A model generated the notes under the pieces. The model saw only the letters and a program-made list of their open reading frames with translations. It was not told the origin of the DNA and did no database searches. Shown here one piece after another: positions 11,350 to 26,300 of a stretch of DNA of 64,000 nucleotides. The stretch lies in assembly GCA_008933995.1 (NCBI GenBank), contig WARS01000008.1, positions 16,788,148-16,852,147 of the forward strand, read 5' to 3'. This DNA comes from Datnioides undecimradiatus (taxonomy: Eukaryota; Chordata; Actinopteri; Lobotiformes; Datnioididae). The position numbers and the translations under genes are program-made. The first letter of the stretch is position 1; each line of letters opens with the position of its first letter.

Positions 11350-14300
11350 CTGCTCCAGTTTCCTGGCCCATTTAAGCGCTGACGAGGGCATAGCTGTGGT
11401 CTGGTGGGACCTCGTGCCCCGTGCCAACCGAGCTGCGCTGCCTCCCCCCCGTCTCCCACCCCTCACTCCTTATTTCTGCTTGCAGATGCCGCGGCTATCA
11501 GGTGAAGCCTCCCTTGAAATGCAGCCTGGGTTTTAATTTGTTCATAAACACATTAAATTGATATTCGAATCCAAATGAAAACATGAAAAATACCCCTCCA
11601 CCTCCCTCACCCTCCATCCCTCCCCTGTCCGGCCCAGCCCTTGTTTCAGGATCCCCGTCCTCCCCCGTGTCTAAATCCTGGCTTTGTGTTGGAGCTGGAC
11701 TGCAACAATGACCATGTTAGCTGACACAGTGCTGGCTGCCTGATCTGTGCTGACAGCATCTCCCCCCCCCCACCACACCAGCTCTGCACAGATCGCTGGC
11801 AAGACCCACATCCATCGCTCATCTGTAGGGCTGCGGGGCGGGCACAGAGCTGGGTGGTGCTTTACTGCACCCATGGGGGAGTTTATGGGTTGGGTGTCAG
11901 GGGCTGTTGACTGCAGGCTGGATAGAGACTCAAAGAATCTGCACACAGATGCAGGTTTTTCACATATTTTGGTAAAACAAAGCAGCTCTGTGGATGTTTG
12001 TGCACACCTGTGCAGGTGGACTGCAGGTGTGCAGGGCTGCAGGGTGAATGTGACTGATACACTCGTGTTTGGCTTTGATTTTACAGTGTTAGCTTAAATC
12101 CTTTCATCCAGCTGAATCACTTCCACTGGAGTGACCACGTCTCCACTTCGTTTCACCTCACCGAGCATGAAGTCGTGTCAGTCTTGCTTTGTTCGCATTA
12201 GTGCCACCCTGAGCATCTTCTCTCTGGCAGGTGCTAAATATGAGCCTGGATACAGGGAAACGAAAACTCGTGTTCACCTCCATCAGAGATGATGATGTGT
12301 CCTCGAGTAAGGCGCTGAACGCCACACAGCTCGCCGTGTGACCTTTGACCTCAGTGCAGAGAAAGAGAATTTAACTACAAGGTACCTACCCCCGGGGCTT
12401 CACCTGCAAAACGTCCCTGAAAGAGATCAGAGGCACAGCGACCACAAGCTGATGTAGAATTACTGCAAAAAGAAGCAAAACAACCAGAAAGAGATGAAAA
12501 ATGGCTGCACAACGGTAGAAAACAACCACAAAGTGATGTAACACGCAAAACAGCTAAAAAGAGACGTAATATGTCAACAGTGAGGCAAATAACACAGAGG
12601 GATTTAAAATTATTACAAATAAAAGCAAAAACCGCCAGAAAGAAGCGTAAAATGACAACAAAACAGCCAGAAAGAGATGAAAATGGCTGCACTAGGGTAA
12701 GAAACAACCACAAAGTGATGTAAAATGACAAAAAACAAGCAAATTAGATACAAAGTGATGAATGAAAAGAGGCAGTACTACACAAACTGATGTGAAATTA
12801 TCACAAAAGGGAGCAAAACACCTAGAAAGAGATGAAAAAACAACTGATTTGGGTTAAACAAACCCTAAACTAAGAGAAAATGACAAAAAAACAAGTCAAA
12901 TTGCTACAAAGAGATAAAAAAGGACAACGAAAAGGGCAAAACAACCACAAAAACATGTAAAATGGCAAATTAACGTTACAAAAAGTAGCAAAAAACCCCA
13001 GAAAGAGGTGAAAAATGACAAAACAGCAACAACCAGGTGTTAAATGACAACAAAATAATCAAAACAGCTACAAAGAGGTGAAACAAAACCACAAAAATGA
13101 CAAAAGCGAGAGGCAAAACCGCAAAAAAGGTGTAAAACAACTGCAAAGATGGAAACCACAAAAAGACAGAGAGTAACTACAGCTGCAGCACACTCAGCCT
13201 CATTTGTAGCTGTTGTGTGTTTCTTTTAGTCTCAGTGTCTTTACCTCAGCTGGTCACACTCTCTCTAAAATGAGATCCAAGGCCCGTTGTTCCTATTTTC
13301 AGCCGTTCAGGATAAAAATATCTCCTCACCAGCTTCACTTGTTGCAAAGCTCACCCCAGAAGCTGATTTCTGGTTTATTTTGGCTTCTGGGTTCGAACTG
13401 AGACGAGCCTCCCTCTTTTGGAAACAGTCCCAGTGGACACTTTGCATAATAAGTGATCAGAACCTAATGGCGGATCAATCGCTTCCTGCAAACTCAGCAG
13501 CGTGCAGCTGGGCGGCAGATGAGCATTATCCAAAGTAGAAATTCTGACCTTTGAGCTTTGATTTTACAGTCTGTGTTTTTAAAAATGCACACATCGTTAA
13601 GTAAACGTTCCAGATGTAGCCTGATCAGTATTATTTTCCTGATATTTGAGCTGATATCCTGCAAAAGATGGCACGTGATGGAGTTTTTAAGCTGCAGCAA
13701 GTTCCCATTTTATCAGCTTCGACGTGACACAAGTCACTTACTGTACACGCCAAACAAAAACGGTGCAACGTAGCATTAAAGTGGCCGTTTAGCTCGTGGT
13801 TGCACAGCAGGGGAACAACATGTCAGCTGCTATCTGCAAAACACAAGGACGCTTCAAATACGATGTTGAGACGAGCGTCCCGGTGAAGGTGCACTCTGCA
13901 GAAACGCTGTGAGGCTTGTTTCTGCACCAGTTCATTCACTAGGAAATGGAAATTACATGAGAGCTAACTGATGCCATGCAGGACTTTGCGTTTGTCTGCC
14001 ATGTTTCTGCGTGTATGGCGTCAAAAGTGGCAGAATGATCAAAGGAAGCAACATTACTGCACATTTTCCGAGTTGCTGCTCTGATTTGAGCGGCGTGCAC
14101 GTTCATTTTCCCAGTCGGAATAAAGTTTCCTGATGCCATGTGGTTGCTGGGTCAATATGCTGCAGTGTGGCATCTTTAAAGGTGCATTACAGAACTTCAG
14201 GTGCTATAAAAGCCCCAGTGATTACAAGCAAAAGAACCATTTTTGGTGCTGTTTAGCACAATTTTGCTCATTTCTGTGTATGAAATGTCAAACTGACGCC

Positions 14301-17300
14301 TGTCTTTGATGCAGATAATGATGAACCCATGACAAGTTTGCTGGTTTTTGTGCAGAGACACTCTGGGAGACAAAGGGAGGAGCAGTCAGTGGTCTCACTG
14401 CTCAGACAGACAGTCTACTATGTCACAAACTTTGTTATCTCCTTCTCCTCCCTCCTTTATCGCAGCCCCGCCTGTTTCTGCCCTAATATGGGGGCATCTC
14501 TCTGCCCTCCGGCCAATCAGGCGCCTGGATGCGTCCATCCTAGAGATGCCATGGGCCCAGGCCAGGCCTGAGGTTTCAGTGAGGGGAGCAACAGGCAGGC
14601 TGGTGACAAGGGGGCAAAGGCCTTAGGCAGAGAGAGGGGGAAAAGATTAAAAATACCACCGACAACAAGAAGAACAAGTGGAGGAGGGCAGCTGAAGGAC
14701 AGACAGGAAGTGAATGTGGGAGAGAAGGAGCTTTAGGAAGCCAAGAAAGGAGGCTGAGATTTAAGATTTGCTGCTGCAGGTGGAGGTCTTTCACCTTTGT
14801 GCTGCTGGAGGAGGAACGCAGAGGCTGCGAATTAAGGTAGGCTGGGTGGAATGGCAGGAAACAGTCTGCTGGTACCTGAAGCCTCTGTGGTGTTGCTCTG
14901 TGCAGAGAGGAAAGCGGGTTACAGCTGCAGAAGACTGATACCTCAATTTCAGGAGTAGCAGCAGCATAGATGCTCTTTGTCTGTGTGTAACTCGGTTTTA
15001 AATCAGCCTGAAAACGTCTTTTCTGCGATATCGCTTCTCCGTGCTGGCAGCTCAGGCGCTGTGCAGCTATGCAGCATAGTTTATGTAGCAGCCTGCAGAC
15101 TCCACATTGCTGACTTGGGAGAGCATAACAATAGCGCGCTGTTTAAATGCAAAGACAGTTTTAGTAAGACAGCTGCCGCTTGTGTTTATTCCAACATGCC
15201 AGTTGCTGGTTACAAACCTCTGAGTGTTCACTGAGGTTTACGGTAACTATTTGCAGAGCGGCATGTCACTATGAGTCCAAGTTTATAAGAGTGTTTTGTA
15301 ATCAGACGTGTGTCAAATAACACTTGAAGATTACTCAGAGCATTAATTTAATCCTTTAGGAGAGCCAGATGGGCGGAGCAACCGGCCAATGCACCAAAAC
15401 ATTTAGAGAAAAGCACCTAAACTCAGGTTTATTGTAATATCAGAGGTTTAAAAGAGTTTAAATGGTGTGAAGCTGCAGAGCAGAGCTGACTGAGCTGCCG
15501 GTGGCAGCGCGCAGTCATTTCAAATAGCCCCTGTCTTAATGTTACACTCGGGCGACAGCTGCAGCGTGATGGTCATAGGATCTGTTTGCCCCCCAATTCC
15601 AGCACCACCACAGGGCTCACACACCGGCCTGGTATGCATGTTGGCCCAAAGTGGGTTCAGAGGCTGCTTTAGCCCAAACACACCCACCCCGTGATGGAGG
15701 ATCACCCACACTTGTGTGGCACAGAGTTACGTAACTCACACAACAGATACTTTCAATCTTTCTGAAGCCAAACTCATCCAGATTCTTGCACAAGTGCCTT
15801 TCTTTGTATCCTGAGTTAACGGTGAGGTAACGGCGAGCCACGAGGCCCATACGCAGATCCCCGTCCAAAAGGTTTCCATGCATTACTCAACATTCACAGC
15901 TGAGATGAGAGTGAGTGGATTCATTCACTCTGCTGCTGTCGGACACACTCATCACGTCTAAAACATTATTTTCACAGGAGTTTGTTCCCAGAGTGACACT
16001 TTTCTGCAACGTTTAAATGACCAGCTGATTGTTTTTTGCCTCTTTGCAAACCTTTAACGTTTGCAGCACATCAAACGGGGCTTTACCGTGTGGTAATTCA
16101 AGTTGTTGATGTCTCTGTACCACAACGGCGGCTCGCCAACGCTCTCGGTAGTCCAGCTGGACTTGTTTAAATGGAGGCAAGTAACTGGACCCTCCGCTAA
16201 TTCTGTCGGTACAGGCGGTCGCGGGGATCACAGGACTGAGTCTGATGCCACAAATAAAGTCTTAGATGTTAAACTCTCCTGGCATTTTGATATCGTCGAC
16301 CGAGAAATCACCTTTATTTTGAGGCAGCAGGAGAGCGGCGTCACCCGAGCGTGCATCCACGAGCTGGGGGCTCATGACGTCAAAAAGCGAAATGATGGAT
16401 GATGATAGCGGCTTCCTGGCGACAGAGTTTGGGTGGCGGTGGTGGTGGGTGTGGTTAATCTTAGACCAGGAAGTAGGGTCAAGAGTTGGTTGGGCGGCTC
16501 AGGAGGGAGACCTCAGGAGGAAACGCGGCTTGACGTACGTCTGAGGGTGAACTTCCCTCAGAGAGCCGGCGAGGATTTTACAGGAAGGAAGACTCATGTA
16601 AACAAACGACTCGAGTCAGGGCATCTCGCATTTCAGATGCCGTTTTGATGTTTTTATTCCAGAAAATGGGAAAAACAATTCACAGCATGTGGGAAATATT
16701 TATCCTTAAACGGCCGCGTGTGTGATAAGTTTAAAATCTCTGTTTCCTGTTTACACGGAGGCATTTCCTGTCCAGAGGCTCACGCCTGTGGGTGTGTCAT
16801 GTTTTGCCCATCTGATGCCCCTGATCTTGAATGGGTTTTCCACGGCTCTGCTGTTTGGTGGATGCTTTTATCTAAAGTGGCTCACTCGCCGCTCGCCGGA
16901 GCGGGGTCGACGGCCCGGCAGCGTCAGCCTCTCAGCTCACAGGCTTCCTCCTCCTCCTCCTCCTCCTCCTCCTTCTCGTCTTCTTCTCCTGCTGAATGTT
17001 GGCAGCACTCACTGTCCCTCCAGCTATCACAGTGTGATACATTCACCTCCTGAACACCATTTTCCACAATGCATGACTGCAGAAAGAGGTAGCATGTAAC
17101 CATTTGGTGCTCTATTTACTCTGAAAAGGCATAAATAATCATTATTTTTATATTAAATGTTCAGATACTAAGTTGGCCCAGTATATATTAAATAAATCAG
17201 GACTGTATTGGTGTCACTATGAAGTCATGTGAACAGTATTTAACTGAATTATGTGCTTTAATAAGGTCATTTGCCAAAGAAAGCAGCCTTCTGTGCAAAT

Positions 17301-20300
17301 AGGAAATCTAATTTTCTCATTTCAGCCTAATAATTTAAAAATGTACCTTCGCTTGAGGAAACGTTCTCTTTGAATTTTAAAGTAAAATGTCTGAAAATGA
17401 AGACGGACGTCACAGATATCCGTCTAATCCAATAGACTAGTTTTGAGTGGCACAGAGGCTAATTTAAAACTGCTAAATATAAGTATGTCAGGTGCAGTTT
17501 AAAGCCACAATGAGCCTGAGAAGACCACGGCTTTTAAGCTTCACGCCCTCGGTGTGTATCACAGGCTTTCAAAACATTACATAACAGCGTTCGCAGGCTG
17601 AGTTCTCCTCCTCACGACGAGTAAACTGACCTTTATCTGTAAAGTCGAAACCAGCCGAGCGTCTCTCCAGGAACAGTGTCTTCACGGGTTTGGATAACAC
17701 ACAGACGCCCTCGCTGTAAACAGCCCGACGCTGCGGGTGCTCGTAAAAAACACTTTGTCAAATAAAACCAAAACTACCTGAGTGACAAACACGTGTCCTG
17801 TAATTTGGGTGAAACGACCCTTTAACTGGTCCGGCCATGCTTACAGTACAGTGCCGGAGTCGACCCTCGTGTCTCAGAGGCTCCTGCGCCTCCTGTGCAG
17901 CGGTTGCCGTGGTGACACTGGGACGATGCAAGGTGGCGTGTCAGGTGATGTTTCATCTGTCTCGATGAAAAACTGAAGGAAAATCAATGAGAGAGAGGGA
18001 AAGAGAGGAACTGACTGATGCGATCAGGACGATACTGTTCGGTTCAACTGTTGCTGCTGTGCGTCAGTGTCTGTTCGTCAGTTTTGGCTCATGTTTCCTT
18101 TTGGTTTCTTGCTCACGGCGCAGTAGATTTGCTGTGGTTGCAACGGTTCTGTCACTGACAGCTGACCGAGCTGCTACACGGTTGTGTCCTTGCACGTGAC
18201 GTATTTCCTTGGAGCAGCCTTTGCAAAAAGACAATACACTTGCAATTTGCAGACCCCTGGTGGAGCTCTCTGTTTGCTATTTGCCATGTTTTGCACCATC
18301 TGATTAACCGCCGATCAAACTGTTTTGATTGAACATCTGTTTTAAATTGACTGGGGCACCCTTATCCCTTTAACCGACTGATTTCTGGAAGTTGGAAGAT
18401 CTGTACAGATCACTGAGATGCTGTTTCTGTCTTTCAGACAACCGCTGTGGGAGAGTGTAGCAGGAAAACAAACATAAGTTGATTTAAAAAGAAGAAAACA
18501 GCAACACACTGCTGCGCTGTTCACGTATCTGTGCTGCATCTCTGGAGTTTCCGCTCTAAGAAGAAACGAGTGATACTGATTTCTAAATTTAATTTGAGAC
18601 AATCTGTTGCTGTTTGCTGAAGTACGTACAGTCAGCCTGGTGTCTGGAATAGAAACAGTGTCCCTCCTCCGGTCTTGTGATTGTCCTAAAATTAGACCCA
18701 ATAAGGTTTGTGTTATGTGTTGCGGTATTTCCTCTTTGCGTGTGTGCTCTTATGCAAGTGCATGAGGAGAAAACCTATTTCGGTCGATATCTGGCCTCTG
18801 CTGATAATACCTCTGCCCACAAATAAATCACAAACGCACATCCTCAGCTGTCTCCCGTGTGCTGCGTCGCGGCCGCCGCAGTGTGTTGTGTCAAAGAAAT
18901 GTTATCAGCCTTTTAAGGGGGAAGATAGGTGGGTTGTTTTCTTTGGGTTGACACCTGATGCTCGAGTCCTGCCGTTTCCGAGCCAACTGAAACATCATTA
19001 ACTTGTCTGTGGGCTCAGAGGCTCTGAGCAAGATCAGAGCAGAGGAGGCAGTTTCACAAGTCAAAGCCGGACCACGACAAAAAGGCGCTCGCATCACATC
19101 ACGCAGCGGTATTCCCTCGCAGACGTCAGCCTGACGGGTCGCTATCAGTCATGCATTCAAAGAGACTCTCCCCACCAGGAAAAAAAGGCTTTGGCTCTTA
19201 GATTGAACTCGGATTTCCTGAGAAGTTACTTCTTGCAATTGTTCAAACGATGACAAAGTGTTTTTGCTGCAACAAAAACAGGGCAGAGGGTTGTGTGTAC
19301 GAGGAGCGCCACCGTGCAGACACAACGTTTTGTCCTTAAGGAAGTACGTGCACATGCAGGAAGTGTTGTGGCCTTCAGAAGGGTGGAAAGTGAAGGTGTG
19401 GAGGTCGGGCTGGTGGATGGACATGAAGAGTCTGAATCTTTGAATCTTTGTTTTTGCAGCATCATTGTGCAAAGAGCAATGCAGGAGCAACATCGTGGCT
19501 GAGAGTGTTGTTAAAGGTTGTGGATCTTATCATTTCCCGTGCGCTCCCTCCAACCGTAACACTCATTTGCTCGCTTTTAGCTCTGTTTTTGGTCACTACC
19601 AACTCCTGAATGAATATATCTGCTCATGTAGCAGCTAAACGCTCCACCAGTTTGTCTTAGACTGTAATCAGCTGAGCGTTGCAGCCCAAAACAACACTAT
19701 GAGAGCAGTGAGAGTGAACCGAAACAGTTAGTTGTGGTTGGATATTAGCGAGCTAAACGGTTGGCCAAAATGTGCTGCAGGCTAGCTGCAGATTCAGGTC
19801 GCTACAAACCCCTTTCACAGTATTTTCACATTTTAATTTGATAATTATTGTAGAAACTGTTGATTTAAGCATAAATGTGACAAAATGTTCATATGTGTTT
19901 TTCAGTCGGGACCCTTTTATCAAAGTGCTGCTGCTAATGCTACATGTATGAGCTAGCAGCCCCTTGCAACCCAAATTCAGAGACAAGTGTTGCAGACGTG
20001 CAGCTTCTGGGTGTGAATATGCAAATGTGCTTAATTCCTTGATAAAGACTGATGCCGTAATGTAAAAGGAAGCCAGTACTCATGTCGTTGTGACTAAGCC
20101 TTTTGCACCAACTCCGTGCTGCAGCTGAAAGGTGCCGTCAGGCCGTGTTTAAGCCGTCTTCTCCGCTCCGTGACCTCACCAGCGAACCCGCCCACATCAC
20201 CACTGCAGACAACTTAATCCAGCTCCTGTTAGACAAACTGCAGAGTGGCTGACGGCACCAACAAGCTCTTTAGCTTTCTAAATCTTCAGATTCAGAGCTC

Positions 20301-23300
20301 CTCGTGACTCAGGCAGCAAGAAACCAGAGTCTTGAGCTGCCTTGGATCGTGTTAGCTGGATGCTCCTCTCACCTAAAGGCCTGATTAGGGATTCAAACAT
20401 TTTGCACCAGTTGGACGGATGATTCATTTATGAATCTCTTAAAAATAATATGCTGTCTTTTAATTTGTTTAAAAATAGTTCAGACTGTGCAGCACAGCAG
20501 ACAGGAAGTAAACCTGCGTGAACTTGTCTGTGCTTTGATTCAGCCTCTCGGATGTCTCTCTCGTGGCTTTTGTCATTTTGACTCTGTCGTTACTTTGCAG
20601 CACGGCACCGAGCTCTTTGATCAGATTTGGGCGCCTGTGTGTGTTCAGTGTGTGGAGTGCCGGTATCTTTGATGCCGATCTGTGCAAACGGTACAATACA
20701 ACAACTGCAGAACTGAAGTTAGCACTTGTTTACTTGTTATTCTTTACTCTATCGTGCATGTGAGATGAGATCTGCTTTTCAGGGTCAGGCTACTTCACAG
20801 TGGGTTCCAGTGGGTGTTATGTGACTGGTTTGAGTTAATTATGCAAACACATGAATAGAGACCACCCTAAAGCAGATGAAACAGTGGTAGACTTGTTATT
20901 AGAGATTACAGACTGTGATGCTTCAGCAGCTGTTGATGAATATCTGTACCAACATGTGCAGACAAAGGGTGAGGGTCCGTGCTGATTGGGGCAGTCATCA
21001 GGCGTGTGGAGGCCTGCAGATGTGCGATCTATAATAAGACTGGGCTGCGAGGCATTTCAAATCTTCACCTCCTCCTCCTCCTCCTCCTCCTCCGCCATCC
21101 CACCATTCCTCTGCTCCGTCCAGGGAGTGCCACCTCCTCCACCTGCTGCGGTCTGTCTGTCACACAGAGCTGCAGTTTAAAGCTGGTGCAGACCTCCACT
21201 CTAAGTGTGGCTCGTAATCAGACTTCTACTTACACTGAAATATTCATTTTCCCTCTGCAGGTGTGAGCTCAGGTTATAAACTCATTGGAAACTTCACATT
21301 TCAATACAAAAACATGTTTCTTAACTGAAAACAACTAACAAGATCACTTCTTGTCAATACAAAACGACAATAACGAAGTCGTCCTGCACTTCCCTGTCGC
21401 TGCTGTGCCTCCTGCAGGTTAATCAAACGCAGCGGTGACGACTGCTCATTTGTGCTGCAGCTGTCACTCGCAGGCCGTTAGCGCAGCGCTGCGGCGGCTG
21501 CACCTGTTGTTGCTGCCGATACAATGTCAAGTCGCTCAGCACAAAAATAATAGCTGGAAAGCCTTGATCTCAACACGGCGCGTCGGACATCTCTGTTTGT
21601 CAGGTGTGTTTCGGAGATAACGTGAATTAGACCAGTCCGTGCGCTGTCTCCCAGTCCTCTGTCCCATCAGCAACTCCCTGTGATTGCATATGAGCAAATG
21701 TAGTGATATTTCTATATTAGGAGCTGCAGCTGTGCATCCCTGTGTGTGTAACAAGCAGAGTGGACGCTTGTTGTGAACCTGGCTGTTTGAATAATGCGCC
21801 CATTAAAAAGCAGGAAAATACTCCGTCCAGTGACTTTAAACCTGTTTTTTGTTGGTCGATGCACCAACAATGAGTATTATTTGCACAACTTGGCATAAAA
21901 ATGACAGCTGCATCTACTAGCAATGACAGTTTGGGACTCTTTGCACCTCTGAGTGTTTGAAATGAGTCTGTGTTTTATTGAAGATGCATCAGAAACATTT
22001 TTTTTTTATTATATAGCACAGGCGCCAAGATAAAAAACAGAAAAATCAATAAAATCAAACCTTCACATAATTATAAAAACTGTGTACTGTTAAATCTGAT
22101 TATCACTGTAGGAGCGGCAGAGTGTAACAGAGGCCGATCTGCTCAGAGCAAAACACCCCACCCCGTCCTCCGCGCTCCTCTGTGACCGATACACCGACGG
22201 CGGGGCAGCACTGAATGTGTGCTATGTGTTCCTGTGACCTCTGAGACATTAGATACCTCCAACCCACCCAAACAGGCCCGCCATCCACGCTGACACTCTA
22301 CACGTCCAAACACACTCACACAGATGGGCTTTCTCCCATGCGCAGACACACACACACACACACAGTGAGGCTCAGGCAGTTAAAGAAGCGATCACATGAG
22401 GGGAGGACTGTGAGGAATGAGGGGGCCACGCTGACAGAAAACTGCTGCTGATGGACCGACTAGTTGATGCTTGGCTGGTTCCTGCTGACATAGTCCACCT
22501 AAATTTACCTATTACTGATACATTCCTATTAATTATTTATTGACGTGACTCTGTTTATGTTTATTTACTGTATTTGGCTGCAGCAGTCACATCGCTGCTC
22601 GCCCTCCAGCGGTGTGAGATGATCCTTTTGGCAAGTGCAGCTTTACAATGGCTGCACATGCATTGTCTGCAGAGTAAAGAAAGTGAAGTTAGGAATGAGT
22701 TTGCGCGCTCTTTCAGTGCCACAGCAAGCATTTTATCATGTGACTGCAACACGTGCAAGTTACAAAATGTATTTTAAGACTGTAGGAAAATTAAGTCATT
22801 CATCTTTGCAGCAGCTCTCTGAGTACCTGTCTCTGTTGGCTCTCTTTAAGTGAAACAGTCCAGTATTCGGCTCCCGGCATCACTTTAATCAACTGATTTA
22901 GATTCAGTTCAAGACGAGGTGGACTGAGTGATGCAGCTGCTGTTTGACTGTGACCATTCTCCAAATTCGTGATCTCAGGACCCGTGTTTAACAATCCCGC
23001 TCGTCTCTGAGCGACATACAATCTTAACGAGCACATGTGGTTAATACGCTGCCGGCGGAGTCGTGCCGCTGGTTTCCTAAAAATGTCTAAGTGGAGGGTT
23101 TAGATGGTTTGGGCTCGTGTAGCCGGTGGAGGGGCGAGACCAAGACTACGGAAAGAATCTCAAGACCGCCGTCCAGACTGACAGCAGTGTCACCGCAGCA
23201 GATGCTTAAGCTCCACATGCACGAGCCCGACATGAACACCTGATGCCACGCTTCCTAAAGAACGCTGCTGGAGCTAATTTACCGTGACACGATACCGGCC

Positions 23301-26300
23301 TGTTCTGATGGCATGTCAGCGCTGACTGCTGTTATTTGTGTATAAAAATGCCAGCAGAAACCGATTTTAGTGATACTGATATTCAACGGGACGTGTGCAC
23401 ACAAGGAAGTGAGAGCTGGAGAAGCCTTTTCAAACTGAGAAGAGGTGGAGGAGCAAAGCACAGAGGTTACAGACCAATAAAAATCAAGTTTTTAACCTTG
23501 TTTCCACGTCTGGAGGATGTTTTTTATACATATATTCTTGATGCAGCTGCCCAGTGTAATGTGATGGATTCATGGCAAACACCTCCCAGTACCATGGTGG
23601 TTTTCTGCAGCAGGTAGTTTTGGGGAGTAAACCAAACCAAACTGACGTTGTTTGGCGACATTATCAAGGATGTGAAGTGTTCAGGTGTTGAAAAATGTAA
23701 AAAGTTTCTCAGCAAGCTTTATAAAAAGATATAAAAAGACTACACACCCTTGCGAAATTGCTGTTTTTAGAAATGTAAAGAGATAATTAACTATAAAAAT
23801 AAAGTAATAATGAAATAAGATAAATAAGTAGTCATAGCTCAGACCTCAGTCCCATTGAAAACATATAGGACAGAGCGCTGCACACGGGAGATCCCCTCAC
23901 GCTTTAATGTGGTTATTCACAAAGACTCGCTGCTGTAATAAATGTAATCGCTGCTTTAACAAAGTATTTTAGCCAGGCGCGATGTGCAGACAAATGCAGT
24001 TAGGTCCGTAATAAAGTCGCATTAAAGATGGAGCAAGGCTGACATTCACGTTGGTGGTGGTGGTGCTTTCCATGTAAATGCTGCAGCAAACAGGGAATCA
24101 GTTTCTGTTTCGTACATGTAGGTATGATTTACCTGCATATTACCGTGTCGCAAACATTAGATAAATCAAAAAAAAGCTGATTTTTGTGTGTTAAATCGGG
24201 ATAAAGTGTTAAAATGAAGCCATTTTTGTCATGGAAAAGGCTTCTGAATATGTAATTTTGATGAATAGAGATCATTTTATGGAGGTTTAAATGATGCCAG
24301 GAGAGGGAGGTGTAAGGAAAACTGCAGAAAACAGAATCAAAGGCAACACGGACGAACCAAGATAATGTAAAAACATGAAAACAAACATTTACAAATCAGC
24401 GAAGTAATCCGTCTCTGGTGCACTTAACACCTGATGGCATACAGTTGGAGTCACACGAGTATCCAATTCTTTTTTCTATGTGCCTCGTGTTTGCCTTCTT
24501 TATAGCACTTTGACTTTATTGGACAGCTGCTCGTTTAATTGAATCCCTGCTCATGGGCTTTTATCGACAGAGCGAATTCAGCCAGCTCTGGAAACGACTT
24601 TCCATCAACGCTCTCGCATACAGTACAATGAAAATCTCAAAAAGAGGAATGTGGTCCTCTTAACTGAACTAGATGAGCTATGAGGCATTGCAAAAAGGCC
24701 GAGTCACCTGAGCTGTTTTTGTTTTTTATCTGTTTCAGACTCTGACAGAGACCAAGAGGACAGCCATGTGTTCAGCCAGACCAGAGATCCAGCCGTAAGT
24801 AAACACAGACCTCCTCCCGCTCCTGCAGATGCATGAAACCAACGGGCCGACTGTCGTCATTCCTAAGTGGGAGCCTTAAAACCAAAGTTAAAGATGAAAG
24901 ATTTAGGGGCTTGAAAAACAGAATAAAGATGAGACGATCAACATGAAAACCGAACGCAGCAACAGCCCACATGAGTATCTGCAGAGACGGAGATGGTGCA
25001 TGTTTTATTTCTCTTTTAAAAGCACCATCTGTCCTGCACGCGGTAATATCGCGCTGCACTCGACGCTTTAACTCTGCAGAGCGACTCTTTCATGCGGCGA
25101 CAGAAACGAGTGCTGGCAGATGTTTGTTCGCCCTCGCTGTGGATGTTACGCTGCTATAATATGTTTAAAATTTAGTGCACCGTTACACTTTACGAAGAGA
25201 GCTGCGTGTTGTTGTACTTAACCTCACATACAGGGCACTAAATCACTGTTCGCTGGCTGCTGAATGTGTGCGTTCGCAGGTATCGTGAACAAACTAGGGA
25301 GGCAAGTGCATTGTGTGTGTAAGAGGAGATATCAGGTCGGCAAAAACAACAAATAACAATAGTGTTTTTAGGAATTCATTCACACCCTGCACCGGAAATG
25401 TGCAGTTTAGTGTGAAAGGGTCACAGCAGCCCTGACAACGGGTGAAGTGCCACGACAGGATGTTTTCACAACGTTAACCATGTGAGGGTTTATGAAACAA
25501 GTAGAGGAAGGAGATATGGGAGGCTGGGACGTGGCATGTTTCCTCCAGAAAGGAGGTAAGAGGCGATTCGGGTTTGATTCGGTCCAGCTGATGCATTTTA
25601 AGTGTTGAAAACATGCACACAAATTAAGGATTAAATAAAATTAAATAGGTCATAAGGAGGCAAACGCCAGCTTTCCACCTCCAGTGATGATATCTGCAGT
25701 CATACAACAAGAAACAAGACTGCAAGAGGTTTGCTCAGCATCCGGAGTAACCACATCAATCCTACAGCTCATTTCTCCTTTTTAATCTGTGCAGAGAAGG
25801 CTCACTGAGCCTCACATGCACGCCATGTCCAGACCTGCGACCCAGGGGATTCCCAGTGCAGCCAGTTTTCTCCTCCGCTGAGTAGCTTCACGGCTGCAAA
25901 GCTGAAAATGTCAGTAGCTGTTGAAACAAACATAGCCAGGCTCCCCAGGATCTGCGACAGAGGCACACACGCAATCTTGTTGGTTGACTTAAAGGGTGAA
26001 ACCACAGTGCAAACCGCTGCTGCGTGATGAGTCTCACTGATTCAAACACAATCTTTTACTGTGTGAGCAGGTAAAAGACAAGAGGAGGTCGCCCCCCTCT
26101 AACAGAACCCCCTCCGCCCCACAACGCAACCCTCACCACAGCGGCTCCACAGACGAACAGGAGAGCCCGGAGAGAGTGGTGAGACACACACACACACACG
26201 GACCTACCTACATTAAAACCCTACAACACGGTGACACACACGTACATGCATCTCCAAAGATGTTAAGAGTGTGTTAATAAAGGTGTTCAGCTGTGAAATT

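Larger units (their letters stand above)
8098..24738 (+). other. ahnak2: ahnak2 intron 1 (16.6 kb)
   Basis: No conserved coding exon was recognised in this stretch. It contains microsatellites (10091, 10365, 11319, 16946, 21067, 22345), a degenerate A-rich minisatellite (12396-13170), a possible ATG-bearing micro-exon (11486-11501), and a candidate internal promoter with a following possible 5' exon (about 14460-14836). Open frames in this span are short, mostly microsatellite-driven, and show no family resemblance. Confidence 0.5.

Noticed and set aside
12375..13161. Minus-strand frames that look like hydrophobic membrane proteins
   Set aside because: They lie entirely within an A-rich minisatellite; the Phe/Leu/Val content is the complement of A-rich repeat units.
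16718..17099. Overlapping frames with poly-Ser or poly-Pro runs
   Set aside because: Produced by the (TCC)n tract; two frames are open over the same bases with no similarity to known proteins.
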